Source: UBA2128 sp964534955
Lineage (GTDB): Bacteria; Fidelibacterota; Marinisomatia; Marinisomatales; UBA2128
Reading direction: 5' to 3'
Assembly (NCBI GenBank): GCA_964534955.1
Contig: CAZHRR010000016.1
Location: forward strand, 1-26,118
DNA length: 26,118 nucleotides
Numbering within the stretch: the first letter of the stretch is position 1; every line of letters starts with the position of its first letter. Under the pieces are notes generated by a model. It was not told where the DNA came from and did no database searches. It saw only the letters and a list, made by a program, of their open reading frames with translations. This document shows, one piece after another, positions 15,522 to 23,156 of this stretch. A program made the translations under genes and the position numbers.

Positions 15522-15974
15522 TTACTCGTAATTCTTCAATATTCTCGGCGCTTTCCGCTGAGTCATCTTGCCGTAGAAATCTGCGTTAATAACCACCACC
15601 GGCGCCAGCCCGCAGCACCCTACACACCGGACAGGCTCCACAGTAAAGCGGCCGTCTTTGGTCATCTCTCCGGGAGCAGCGCCCAAGTCGCGCGTCAGTT
15701 TATCCATAATGAGTCCGCCGCCCCGAACGTGACAAGCTGTCCCGAGGCAGACACTGATGAGGTTGCGTCCCCGGAGCTTCAGGCTGAACGTCTTGTAGAA
15801 GGTAGCCAGGGAATAGACGCGGCTTGGGGGCATGCCGACGCGCTCAGCCAGCATCCGGAGCTCACTCTGCGGCAGATAACGCTCCTCTTTCTGGATGTCC
15901 TGCAGCATGGCAATCACGCCTGACTCTCGGTAGCCGTGAGCCTGCATGATTGCGTCAATCTTTTCCAGATTCAT
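15522..15974 (-). CDS. NuoE-like [2Fe-2S] thioredoxin-fold subunit
   Basis: The 150-aa protein has the size and layout of NuoE/HndA/HydC: a helical N-terminus (YRESGVIAMLQDIQKEERYLP) and a thioredoxin-like domain whose [2Fe-2S] cysteines are visible in CLGTACHVRGG and RCVGCCGLAP. PPSRVYSLATFYKTF is the conserved mid-region of the family. In complex I-like and bifurcating enzymes it sits on NuoF and takes part in flavin chemistry or electron buffering. It lies between the HndB-like gene (10-base gap) and the NuoG-like gene (8-base gap). The match to the family is clear; the enzyme-specific symbol is not. Confidence 0.92.
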   Translation of the reverse strand: MNLEKIDAIMQAHGYRESGVIAMLQDIQKEERYLPQSELRMLAERVGMPPSRVYSLATFYKTFSLKLRGRNLISVCLGTACHVRGGGLIMDKLTRDLGAAPGEMTKDGRFTVEPVRCVGCCGLAPVVVINADFYGKMTQRKAPRILKNYE

Positions 15975-15984
15975 TCTATTTCTC

Positions 15985-16368
15985 CTAACGAGTTGTCTCG
16001 CTGCCGATAGCCAGCAGATAATTCTCGGAGATCTTTCCTTCCAATACGTGTTCCTTGAAAATCTTTGTTGTTTTATGCTCCGTCAGTTCTGCGTATTTGG
16101 CAGGCGGCTTACCGGCCGTTTGAATCGTCATTAATGGCTCCATGCTGCAAAGTCCTGCACAACCTGAGGTTAAGAGCAATACATCTTTGGTCTTGTGCTC
16201 ATCTATCAGAGTTGTAACCCGGTCGAGGATTTTCCCTGCGCCTGCTGCAATCCCGCAGGTTCCCATATGGACAGTAATCTTAGCACGGGGACCGTCGCCG
16301 CCTAACTTGCGCTCTGCCAGCCGCTTCTCGCGAATCTCAGCTAATTTTTCCGGTGTCATAGCACTCAT
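15985..16368 (-). CDS. HndB-like (2Fe-2S) ferredoxin-domain protein
   Basis: The 127-aa protein resembles HndB and the N-terminal domain of HydB from electron-bifurcating hydrogenases. It has HMGTCGIAAGAGKILD near residues 34-49 and LLTSGCAGLCSMEPLM near 64-80, in a thioredoxin-like fold. Only three of the usual four cluster cysteines are visible (TCG, GCAGLC), which is how HndB-type members appear as I recall them. GAGGAT lies before the ATG, and the gene begins 9 bases after NuoF-like. It presumably docks beside the NuoF-like subunit. Assembly with an [FeFe]-hydrogenase is not supported: no hydrogenase catalytic subunit is in the window. Confidence 0.83.
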   Translation of the reverse strand: MSAMTPEKLAEIREKRLAERKLGGDGPRAKITVHMGTCGIAAGAGKILDRVTTLIDEHKTKDVLLLTSGCAGLCSMEPLMTIQTAGKPPAKYAELTEHKTTKIFKEHVLEGKISENYLLAIGSETTR

Positions 16369-16377
16369 TGTATATCC

Positions 16378-18213
16378 TCAAGTCTTGATGATGGCGTCGA
16401 AATTGCACACCTCGAAGCACGCTCCGCACTTGATGCAGAGGACTGAGTCAATGACGTGAACCTCCTTTTTCTCTCCGGTTATGGCATCTTCCGGACAGTC
16501 TTTCTTGCAGGCGAGGCAGCCGGTGCAAAGCTCATCCACAACGCTGTAGGTGATGAGTTCTCTGCAAACTCCCGCAGGACATTTCTTCTCTTCGATGTGA
16601 GCGATGTACTCGTCCCGGAAAAAGCGAAGGGTAGTGAGGACAGGATTAGGCGCAGTCTGCCCTAATCCGCAGAGGGAAGCGTCCTTTACCACCGGTGCCA
16701 GTTCATCCAGAACCTCCAGCTGATCGGGGGTTCCTCTCCCTTCCGTGATGACGGACAGGATATCGTACATCTGGTAGATACCCTCCCGGCATGGAGTACA
16801 CTTCCCGCACGATTCCTCCGTGAGGAAGTTGAGGAAGTAGCGGGCCACGTCCACCATGCAGGACGTTTCGTCCATAACGATGAGCCCACCGGAACCCATG
16901 ATAGCCCCGGCTTTGGTGAGTTCCTCGTAGTCCACTGGAAGATCAATAAGCTTCTCCGGAATGCATCCGCCGGAAGGACCGCCCGACTGCACCGCCTTGA
17001 ACTTCTTCCCGTCCGGAATTCCACCACCGATATCGAAAATAATAGTGCGCAGTGTAGTCCCCATGGGAACCTCCACCAGGCCGGTGTTATTCACCTTCCC
17101 CACGAGGGAGAAAACTTTTGTCCCCTTGGACTTCTCAGTTCCGACACCGGCGTACCAGTCGCCCCCTCGTCGGAGGATGAGCGGAATGTTAGCCAAAGTT
17201 TCCACGTTATTAATGGTTGTGGGCTTATCCCAAAGACCCTTCAGCGCAGGGAAGGGGGGGCGAGGTCGGGGTCGACCGGGATAGCCTTCCACGGAAGAAA
17301 TAAGTGCTGTTTCTTCACCGCAGACAAAAGCTCCGCCACCACGTATATATGTCACGTGGAAGCTGTGTTCGCTCCCCATAATATTGTCGCCCAGCAGACC
17401 GTATTCCTCTGCTTTCCGGATAGCGATATCAAGGCGCCTCAGTGCCAGGGGGTATTCCTCTCGTACATAGACAATGCCTTGGCTCGCGCCGATAGCTTTT
17501 GACGCGATGACCATCCCCTCCAGCACGGCGTGAGGGTCAGCCTCCAGCACACTGCGGTCCATGAAAGCGCCAGGGTCGCCCTCGTCAGCATTGCAGATGA
17601 GGTACTTTTGATCTCCGGGAGCATCGTAGCAGAACTGCCACTTGAAACCGGCTGGGAAACCTGCGCCGCCTCTGCCGCGGATTTGTGAAGCTTTCACTTC
17701 GTCTATTATTTCTTGGGGAGTCATCTCCAGTATTGCCTTAGCGAGGCCTTCGTAACCGTCTAGAGCAATATAGTCGTCAATATTTTCGGGATCAATGAGT
17801 CCCCGCCGGTAAAGCACCGCCAGCCGCTGATGTTTGAAGAAGTCCACATCCCACATGTGAGGATAGCCGTTGGCGGTTTCTTCCGGGATGTCGTCGAGCA
17901 GCTTCAGAGCCCGGTTTCCGCGGACTACATGCTGCTCCACAAGATAGCCAGACATCTCCGGACCTACATGCTGATAGACCAGCCCTCCGGGCTCAACTGC
18001 CACCGTCGGTCCCTGATCGCACAGCCCACAACATTCCCGGGCAGCTATTGTCACTTGGTCAGACAGTCCACGCTTGTCAATTTCGTTTCTCAGGGACTGC
18101 CGAACCTGATAGGAACGATTAGCAGTGCAGTCGGTCCCTTTGCAGACTTCCAAACGGAGCTGCTCAGTTTTTGTCTTGCCGTTTCGCCGGACCTGTTTAG
18201 TACTGGTTTTCAT
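16378..18213 (-). CDS. NuoF-like NAD(H)/FMN subunit (HydB/HndC/BamH type)
   Basis: The 611-aa protein has three parts. An N-terminal [2Fe-2S] thioredoxin-like domain has C24, C29, C61 and C65. The NuoF core has GRGGAGFPAGFKW (NADH-binding glycine loop), CNADEGDPGAFMDR (FMN site) and GAFVCGEETALISS, plus the [4Fe-4S] motif ESCGKCTPCREG with a later Cys. The C-terminus carries two extra clusters, CTGCLACKKDCP and CIKCGACFEVC. This three-part build is the one found in bifurcating hydrogenases and Bam-type complexes, not in respiratory complex I. It should oxidise or reduce NAD(H). It is the first gene after the 263-base spacer below korC; no strong ribosome-binding site is seen before its ATG. 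Confidence 0.93.
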   Translation of the reverse strand: MKTSTKQVRRNGKTKTEQLRLEVCKGTDCTANRSYQVRQSLRNEIDKRGLSDQVTIAARECCGLCDQGPTVAVEPGGLVYQHVGPEMSGYLVEQHVVRGNRALKLLDDIPEETANGYPHMWDVDFFKHQRLAVLYRRGLIDPENIDDYIALDGYEGLAKAILEMTPQEIIDEVKASQIRGRGGAGFPAGFKWQFCYDAPGDQKYLICNADEGDPGAFMDRSVLEADPHAVLEGMVIASKAIGASQGIVYVREEYPLALRRLDIAIRKAEEYGLLGDNIMGSEHSFHVTYIRGGGAFVCGEETALISSVEGYPGRPRPRPPFPALKGLWDKPTTINNVETLANIPLILRRGGDWYAGVGTEKSKGTKVFSLVGKVNNTGLVEVPMGTTLRTIIFDIGGGIPDGKKFKAVQSGGPSGGCIPEKLIDLPVDYEELTKAGAIMGSGGLIVMDETSCMVDVARYFLNFLTEESCGKCTPCREGIYQMYDILSVITEGRGTPDQLEVLDELAPVVKDASLCGLGQTAPNPVLTTLRFFRDEYIAHIEEKKCPAGVCRELITYSVVDELCTGCLACKKDCPEDAITGEKKEVHVIDSVLCIKCGACFEVCNFDAIIKT

Positions 18214-18476
18214 TAGCGTTCATGTTAAATCTGCGGCACTCCTGCAGGAGGACGGGAAGTACTGCATGATAACCTCTGATAGGAATGAGGTTTTGCAGGA
18301 CAGGACATCGCCCAGCCACATGGAGTGCCGAAAATCTTGTGGAATTATGTTGGCTTCAAAAGTACCAAAAGGATAAGAGGATTTCCCCTTTCTTCCCCTC
18401 CTTGCCAAGGAGGGGAAAGAGGGGTGGTCAATCAGTTGTTTTTTGGAAAATATCACAATTCTTGGAGCTATCTGTT
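18214..18476. repeat. Spacer between korC and the NuoF-like gene with a long palindromic repeat
   Basis: 263 bases without a convincing gene. At 18393-18417 TTCCCCTCCTTG pairs perfectly with CAAGGAGGGGAA around a single base. The pairing extends imperfectly outward (CCCCTTTC side and AAAGAGGGG side) over about 18385-18424. On the transcribed (minus) strand this would be a very stable hairpin without a following U-tract. The same pattern of a G/C-rich palindrome with a trailing GGGGTGGTC looks like a dispersed intergenic repeat. It may set the ratio of kor to nuo-hdr transcripts by processing or partial termination; that is a guess. Confidence 0.65.
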
Positions 18477-19067
18477 TCACGTTTTTATGAGAGATTTCTT
18501 TTTAGATTTTCTTTTTCTAGATGGTTTCTCTTTTTCCAGGAGTTCTTTCCCATAGTCAAATCCCTTCTGTAACGCTTTAATGTTCTTATCTATGAATCGG
18601 TCCGGTACTGAGCCGGGGAGTGCCTGTTTGACAGCATCTTCAGACACGGCGCCGGAAATTGCCGTGAAGAAGCCAACCATTACTACATTAGCAAAGATGC
18701 GGTTGCCCATCTCTTCCGCAATCCTGGTAGCGGGGATAGAATACATTTTTACATCTTTACGAATGGTTTTAGGTTTCACCAAGTCGGTATCAATGAGAAC
18801 GATGCTCCCCTTAACGGGGTCGCCGATGAACTTTTCATAAGCTTCCTGGGACATGGCTACAAGTATCTCCGGCGCAACTATATAAGGGTATAGAACCGGG
18901 TCATCGTCAATCACCACCTGTGCGGAACAGGCGCCACCCCGGGCTTCCGGCCCGAAACTCTGAGTCATTGTGCCGTACTTGTTGTCAAACAGGGAAACAG
19001 CCTTCCCGATGAGAATACCAGACTTTATGATGCCCTGTCCGCCGAATCCTGAAAATCGAATGTCCAT
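18477..19067 (-). CDS. korC: 2-oxoacid:ferredoxin oxidoreductase, gamma subunit
   Basis: The 196-aa protein is the gamma (domain III) subunit. It has the family start FSGFGGQGIIKSGILIG and the conserved QSFGPEARGGACSAQVVI, which help bind coenzyme A and contact the other subunits. Residues from about 177 form a lysine/arginine-rich tail (KPSRKRKSKKK) not needed for the fold. It follows korB by 13 bases. With KorA, KorB and KorD it forms a cytoplasmic enzyme that oxidatively decarboxylates a 2-oxoacid with CoA to acyl-CoA and CO2 and reduces ferredoxin. The reverse reaction is used in reductive TCA cycles. Confidence 0.9.
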   Translation of the reverse strand: MDIRFSGFGGQGIIKSGILIGKAVSLFDNKYGTMTQSFGPEARGGACSAQVVIDDDPVLYPYIVAPEILVAMSQEAYEKFIGDPVKGSIVLIDTDLVKPKTIRKDVKMYSIPATRIAEEMGNRIFANVVMVGFFTAISGAVSEDAVKQALPGSVPDRFIDKNIKALQKGFDYGKELLEKEKPSRKRKSKKKSLIKT

Positions 19068-19080
19068 AACTTGCTCCTGT

Positions 19081-19989
19081 TTATGTTGCTCCAGTATAGG
19101 GGATATATCTGTCTCCCAGTTTTTCCCTCAAAAATCGGTCCTTATTCTCTAAGAATGTCGGTTTCTCTTTATCAACAAACTTGCCTATCACGATGCTGTC
19201 CTGATACTTGATATCTATGTCTCGTGTACGGGCATTGTGATCGATGACAGCATTGTCATGGTAAAATCTCATCAGGTCGAGCCCGGTACCAAGGCGGTTG
19301 CGCCTGGCATAGAGAGTTGGACAGGGAGAGACAACCTCGATGAACGAGAACCCCGGTTTAAGCAGTGCCTCAGAAATGGCAGCGGTAACCCTCCGGACGT
19401 GCAGGGCAGTCCATCTTGCTACGTACACAGCTCCGCTGGATTCAGCCAGGAAGGGGAGATTGAAGGGGAATTCGTAAACGCCGTAGGGTGCCGTTGAGGC
19501 ATTGGCTTCTTCAGGTGTTGTAGGTCCGGCCTGCCCGCCGGTCATGGCGTAGTTGAAATTATTGATGCAGATGGTGGTTAGATTCATGTTCCGCCGGGCG
19601 GCGTGGATGAAATGGTTTCCGCCAATTGCGGCGATATCGCCGTCTCCGCTAATAACGGCCACTTTGAGTTCAGGATTACCGAGAGCGAGTCCCGTGGCGA
19701 AGGGAATGGCCCTACCGTGTGTTGAGTGAAAGGAATCGAGCCGCAGATAGCCGGCGGCGCGGCCGGAACAGCCAATTCCGGATACCACGGCAACCTTGTC
19801 CCGATCCAGTTCTGATTTCTCCAGCCCTGCAATAAAGGCGGTGAGGATTGTTCCAATCCCGCAGGTGGGACACCAGATGTGCGGCAGCCGTTCAGTGCGG
19901 AGGTACTCTTCCATGGGGTGGGAAAGGGGCTCTTCCGGTTTAGGTATAATCAGTTCATTGGACAAAACCTGCTCAGCAGTCTCGCTCAT
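19081..19989 (-). CDS. korB: 2-oxoacid:ferredoxin oxidoreductase, beta (TPP-binding) subunit
   Basis: The 302-aa protein carries thiamine diphosphate and a [4Fe-4S] cluster. Cysteines appear in WCPTCGIG near residue 40 and SGIGCSGRAAGY near 72, with a further Cys in the C-terminal half (SPCPTLYARRN). The TPP motif starts at GDGDIAAIGGNH and continues to NNFNYAMTGGQ. HxxHGRAIPFATGLALG is typical of the 2-oxoglutarate branch. Length is normal. The ATG overlaps the korA stop by 4 bases. 2-oxoglutarate is the likeliest substrate from the arrangement and motifs, but other 2-oxoacids cannot be excluded. Confidence 0.92.
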   Translation of the reverse strand: MSETAEQVLSNELIIPKPEEPLSHPMEEYLRTERLPHIWCPTCGIGTILTAFIAGLEKSELDRDKVAVVSGIGCSGRAAGYLRLDSFHSTHGRAIPFATGLALGNPELKVAVISGDGDIAAIGGNHFIHAARRNMNLTTICINNFNYAMTGGQAGPTTPEEANASTAPYGVYEFPFNLPFLAESSGAVYVARWTALHVRRVTAAISEALLKPGFSFIEVVSPCPTLYARRNRLGTGLDLMRFYHDNAVIDHNARTRDIDIKYQDSIVIGKFVDKEKPTFLENKDRFLREKLGDRYIPYTGAT

Positions 19990-21149
19990 TTTGCGCCCTC
20001 CTCGATGGCGTTCAGAATGTCGTTTGGATCATGGACCCAGCCCCCAGCGTGGGAGACCAGGATGGTTTTCGCCTGTCCGGCTGCGCACCGCTCAACTTCC
20101 AGGACAATCTGCCCGAGATTGATTTCCGGCACGACAAATGCTTTCACCTTGTCCCGCAGTTCATGGATTCGCTTTTCTGGGAAAGGCCACACTGTAATGA
20201 GCCGTAGTGTACCGACTTTAAATCCCTTGTCCCGGGCTACCTGAACGGCCTTCAGCGCTACTCTGGAGGAGATGCCGTAGGAGATGACTACGACATCTGC
20301 ATCTTCCACCTGATCTTCCTCTATTATGCGAATCTTATCTTCATTATGAAGAATTTTATTTACCAGGTGGCGTACATTTTTATCCTGAGCCTCGGCATTG
20401 ATAACCGGATAGCCCCGCTCATCGTGAGTCAGTCCTGTGACATGGATGTAATACCCATCCCCGGCCTTTACAAGAGGAGCGATAGAACCGTCACCTTTGA
20501 ACTTGAATGGGCGGTATTTCTCCTTATTACCTTTATAGTATCTCCTCGGCATAATATCTATCTCATCTGCCTCAGGAATTACGACTTTTTCGGTCATGTG
20601 CCCGACGCACTCGTCCATCATGAATAGAACCGGCACACGCCATTTTTCAGACAGGTTGAAGGCAGTAATGGTGAGGTCGAAGCATTCTTGAGGAGAGTTA
20701 GGCGATAGTGCGATAAGCTCGTAATCTCCGTGGGATCCCCAGCGGGCCTGCATCATGTCTGCCTGGCCAGTGAGGGTGGGTAACCCGGTGGAAGGTCCAC
20801 CGCGCTGGACATTTACAAGTAAGCAGGGAACTTCCATCATAGCAGCCAAACCGAGATTCTCCATCATGAGCGAGAATCCGGGACCAGAAGTGACGGTCAT
20901 GGCTTTGACACCTGTCCAGGCGGCGCCCACTACTGCAGCCATGGATGCCAATTCGTCCTCCATCTGGATAAACTGACCACCCACTTTCGGGAAGCGTCCT
21001 GCAATACGTTCTGCTACTTCAGTGGAAGGGGTGATTGGATATCCAGCTAAAAACCGGCATCCAGCGGAGATGGCTCCTTCGGCGCAGGCATGATCGCCGT
21101 CAATATAGTGATTGCCTGTAGCAACACCGATGGGATCAGCTTTAATCAT
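19986..21149 (-). CDS. korA: 2-oxoacid:ferredoxin oxidoreductase, alpha subunit
   Basis: The 387-aa protein has the pyrimidine-binding domain landmarks AEGAISAGCRFLAGYPITPS (about residues 19-38), QMEDELASMAAVVGAAWTG and TSGPGFSLMMENLG, then VQRGGPSTGLPT, all standard for KorA/OorA. A C-terminal domain follows with DADVVVISYG and ends in VVPEINLGQI. It lacks the N-terminal gamma fusion found in some KorA proteins, because gamma is separate here. It overlaps korD and korB by 4 bases each (ATGA), so stoichiometric translation is expected. Confidence 0.93.
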   Translation of the reverse strand: MIKADPIGVATGNHYIDGDHACAEGAISAGCRFLAGYPITPSTEVAERIAGRFPKVGGQFIQMEDELASMAAVVGAAWTGVKAMTVTSGPGFSLMMENLGLAAMMEVPCLLVNVQRGGPSTGLPTLTGQADMMQARWGSHGDYELIALSPNSPQECFDLTITAFNLSEKWRVPVLFMMDECVGHMTEKVVIPEADEIDIMPRRYYKGNKEKYRPFKFKGDGSIAPLVKAGDGYYIHVTGLTHDERGYPVINAEAQDKNVRHLVNKILHNEDKIRIIEEDQVEDADVVVISYGISSRVALKAVQVARDKGFKVGTLRLITVWPFPEKRIHELRDKVKAFVVPEINLGQIVLEVERCAAGQAKTILVSHAGGWVHDPNDILNAIEEGAK

Positions 21150-21448
21150 GATTTTTCCTCTTTAACAGATTTTGATTGGTCATCATTTGAGGTATCGCTC
21201 TCAGTGCAGTAGATGGAAAATTCCGGGCAAATCATTTCGCACAGCTGACAATTAACGCATTCGCCCTGCTTCAATACCTCCGGATAATGGTATCCTTTGC
21301 GGTTGAATTCGGTGGACATCTTCAGGACGTCTCTTGGACAATACTCCTCGCAGAATCCGCACCCTTTACACTGCTCTACGACGATATGTACATCGCCATG
21401 GGGCAGATTAAGATCATCGAGGTCCAATGGAGTTCGCCACTGCTTCAT
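21146..21448 (-). CDS. korD: 2-oxoacid:ferredoxin oxidoreductase, delta (ferredoxin) subunit
   Basis: The product is 100 aa from the ATG at 21448 (MKQWRTPLDLDD). I prefer this start because CGGAGG lies 7 bases upstream. The frame stays open to another ATG at 21526, but that would overlap the upstream two-CW gene and add a basic, non-conserved stretch. Two [4Fe-4S] motifs are visible, CKGCGFCEEYCP and CVNCQLCEMICP, followed by an acidic tail. KorD shuttles electrons from the TPP subunit to free ferredoxin or, as the neighbouring genes suggest, directly to an NADH/Hdr module. It overlaps korA by 4 bases. Confidence 0.9.
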   Translation of the reverse strand: MKQWRTPLDLDDLNLPHGDVHIVVEQCKGCGFCEEYCPRDVLKMSTEFNRKGYHYPEVLKQGECVNCQLCEMICPEFSIYCTESDTSNDDQSKSVKEEKS

Positions 21449-21471
21449 ATTATGCCTCCGGTAATAAGGTC

Positions 21472-21741
21472 TTAAGCCTGAAACTTCGTACCCTGCTCTT
21501 TTTCTATGAGCTGGTAAAAACTGCATTCCTTGCAGTCGTTGATTTTATGGACATTGATGCATTTTGGTTTGCCGTCCTGATGATTTCCCGCAACGTACCA
21601 GCAGTACCTGCCAGCTACCATACCGTCGTTGATACCTCGAAATGAGATATATGTGGCAGCCGGACAATGTCCCAGTTCTTTTACTCTTGGACCTCCTGGT
21701 CCCAGACCACAGTCCATGTAGTCCCAACAGTTGACCTTCAT
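21472..21741 (-). CDS. Two-CW domain cysteine-rich small protein
   Basis: The 89-aa protein has a repeated Cys-Trp layout: NCWDYMDCG at residues 4-12, HCPAAT near 26, GRYCWYVAG near 44, then CINVHKIND and CKECSFYQLIEKE. This matches the small two-CW family, whose cysteines probably bind a metal or Fe-S cluster; no enzymatic role is established to my knowledge. GGAGG lies 7 bases before the ATG. It is the first gene of the kor operon, ending 23 bases before korD, so a part in cluster delivery, redox sensing or assembly of Kor is plausible but unproven. Confidence 0.82.
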   Translation of the reverse strand: MKVNCWDYMDCGLGPGGPRVKELGHCPAATYISFRGINDGMVAGRYCWYVAGNHQDGKPKCINVHKINDCKECSFYQLIEKEQGTKFQA

Positions 21742-21987
21742 GATTTAGCCTCCAGGGAATGAGGTGAGTTAATTGCATTGCTGTTACATAAAGTCGTGAA
21801 AGAGGGAAGTGTTGGAAAAGGTGTTTGTGTGTTTACAAATTGTTTATTGTCCGATTGGAGAAGTGTACAGTTCTTATAGTTTTGTGTTAATGGTGTACTC
21901 GTAGATAGGCATGGGAATTCCGCTACATAGAATCCTAAACTCATTGTCCTGTCCTGTGTTAGAAAGTGGGATTACACTTCCAATAAG

Positions 21988-22016
21988 AATTTAGACCAAT
22001 ACAGATTACATGTCAA
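21988..22016 (-). promoter_or_regulatory. Candidate sigma70-type promoter for the kor-nuo-hdr operon
   Basis: On the minus strand TTGACA (22011-22016) and TAAATT (21988-21993) are separated by exactly 17 bases. The first hexamer is a perfect -35 consensus and the second a fair -10. Transcription would start near 21980, leaving a leader of about 240 bases before the two-CW gene. No riboswitch or attenuator was recognised in that leader. Confidence 0.45.
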
Positions 22017-22074
22017 CAAAAAATACAGATAATAGGATTTAATTATCATGTATGTGATTGGAAATTGAGTTTAT

Positions 22075-23156
22075 TTGGTTAGCCTCATTAATTACCATCA
22101 GCTCATAATAGAAAGGCACCTGTCCAAACAAAAAGGTCGGTATTCCACGCAGAAATGGGACACAGAGAACCATAGACCTGCCCGCCTGTCTGCTCTGTCG
22201 ATACGACAGGCAGGAATGACATGGTCAGGCGAGGAATCGCAAAGTACACGGAGTATTCAACGGTGGATATCGTACAGCAAATAGCCTGCAGGGGTTTTTA
22301 TTACCGGCATTGCAGTTCCGCTCGTTAAGAAATTCGACAGTGCGCACGTATAGAAAAGAAAACTGCCTGCCCGCCATCTTTTTGACGGGTCTGAAGAACC
22401 GATTTTGCAAAGCATCCTATGGGAAAATCGGTGATAAGTTTTTTCTTTTTAGCTCGAACGGGAGAATTTTAGTGAAGGAAGTGCCAGCCGGTGATTTTTT
22501 GGTTCTTTTGTACCTGTCCATCGTAATTACGGTAGAAATGTAGATGGACCTGTCTATCGTACTTGTCAATCGTAGTGACGGCAGGAGCGTAGATTAAGCT
22601 TTGCGTAGATAGATCAAGTCGAAGATCCCGCCTGCCCGGTACCGAAGTATGAGGTCGGGGTACCGCAGGTCGGGGACAAAAGAACAGAAAGAAATAGAGA
22701 AATCATAACACGAAGTAAATATGTAAAACGTAATTAAATAATTATCCACAGGATGCTGTGCAGAAATAGCCGCCCGCCTGTCCGCCCGTCCAAGCAGTTC
22801 GGACGGGAACGACGAAGTCGGGCAGGCTGTGAGAAAATTCAACGGTTTTTCGGCATCTTTCGGGAATAAATTAAACTCACCTCCTATCGGCGGTTCAAAC
22901 CCGCCAAAAAGATGGCGGGCAGGCAGTAATTCCTTCTTATCTTCAAAACACCTCTATCCTATTGTTGAATTTTATCAAGGCGGCAAAATCAAAACCCTAA
23001 CCGTCACTAATCCAGGAATGGGTTACCTACCCGCCTATGTTTTTGAAGATCAGTAGGAAATGAACGTATCAACATCGGAAGGATTATGTTAATCACTCTT
23101 TCCTTAGAGAAATAATCACTCTAAATTCAAGTCGATTAACTAAGACATTTGATAAA
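22075..23156. repeat. Repeat-rich non-coding region
   Basis: About 1.1 kb with no convincing intact gene but many G/C-rich inverted repeats in an otherwise A+T-rich setting. A 28-bp pair in opposite orientation lies at 22363-22390 and 22899-22926 (27 of 28 match). Hairpins: GCCTGTC/GACAGGC at about 22184-22212; CGGTACC/GGTACCG at 22638-22665; CCCGTCC/GGACGGG at about 22785-22806, nested in a larger arm ending CGGGCAGGC near 22827; and CACAG-gatg-CTGTG at 22747-22760. CTGCCTGCCCGCC-type sequence recurs and also occurs at 3540-3568. An open frame at 22829-23056 runs through one repeat; its second half (GKIKTLTVTNPGMGYLP) reads like protein and could be a gene remnant. Confidence 0.7.

Noticed and set aside
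15985..18213. An [FeFe]-hydrogenase-linked (HydABC/Hnd) operon
   Set aside because: NuoF-, NuoE- and HndB-like subunits are present but no hydrogenase catalytic (H-cluster) subunit occurs; Hdr subunits take that place.
18220..18480. 86-aa minus-strand ORF in the kor-nuo spacer
   Set aside because: It translates the palindromic repeat and overlaps the end of korC; no start signal.
21449..21526. Longer korD start at 21526
   Set aside because: It would overlap the two-CW gene by 55 bases and add a basic non-conserved stretch, while the ATG at 21448 has a strong Shine-Dalgarno and starts at the conserved part.
21738..21944. 68-aa ORF in the leader of the kor operon
   Set aside because: Low-complexity Ser/Thr/Asn/Pro-rich composition, no ribosome-binding site and no recognisable family.
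22742..22750. Perfect DnaA box TTATCCACA as a sign of an origin
   Set aside because: Only one box was seen, with no cluster, no dnaA/dnaN gene and no DNA-unwinding element pattern; it sits in a repeat-rich region where chance matches are likely.
22889..22905. tRNA T-arm-like structure (GGCGG-TTCAAAC-CCGCC)
   Set aside because: The 5-bp stem and 7-base loop look like a T-arm, but no matching acceptor, D or anticodon arms exist around it, and the CCCGCC half belongs to a repeat. An attachment-site relic is not excluded but nothing else supports it.
22829..23056. 75-aa plus-strand ORF in the repeat region
   Set aside because: The first half is repeat sequence (CCCGCC palindromes). The second half looks somewhat protein-like but has no start signal of its own, so at most a gene remnant.
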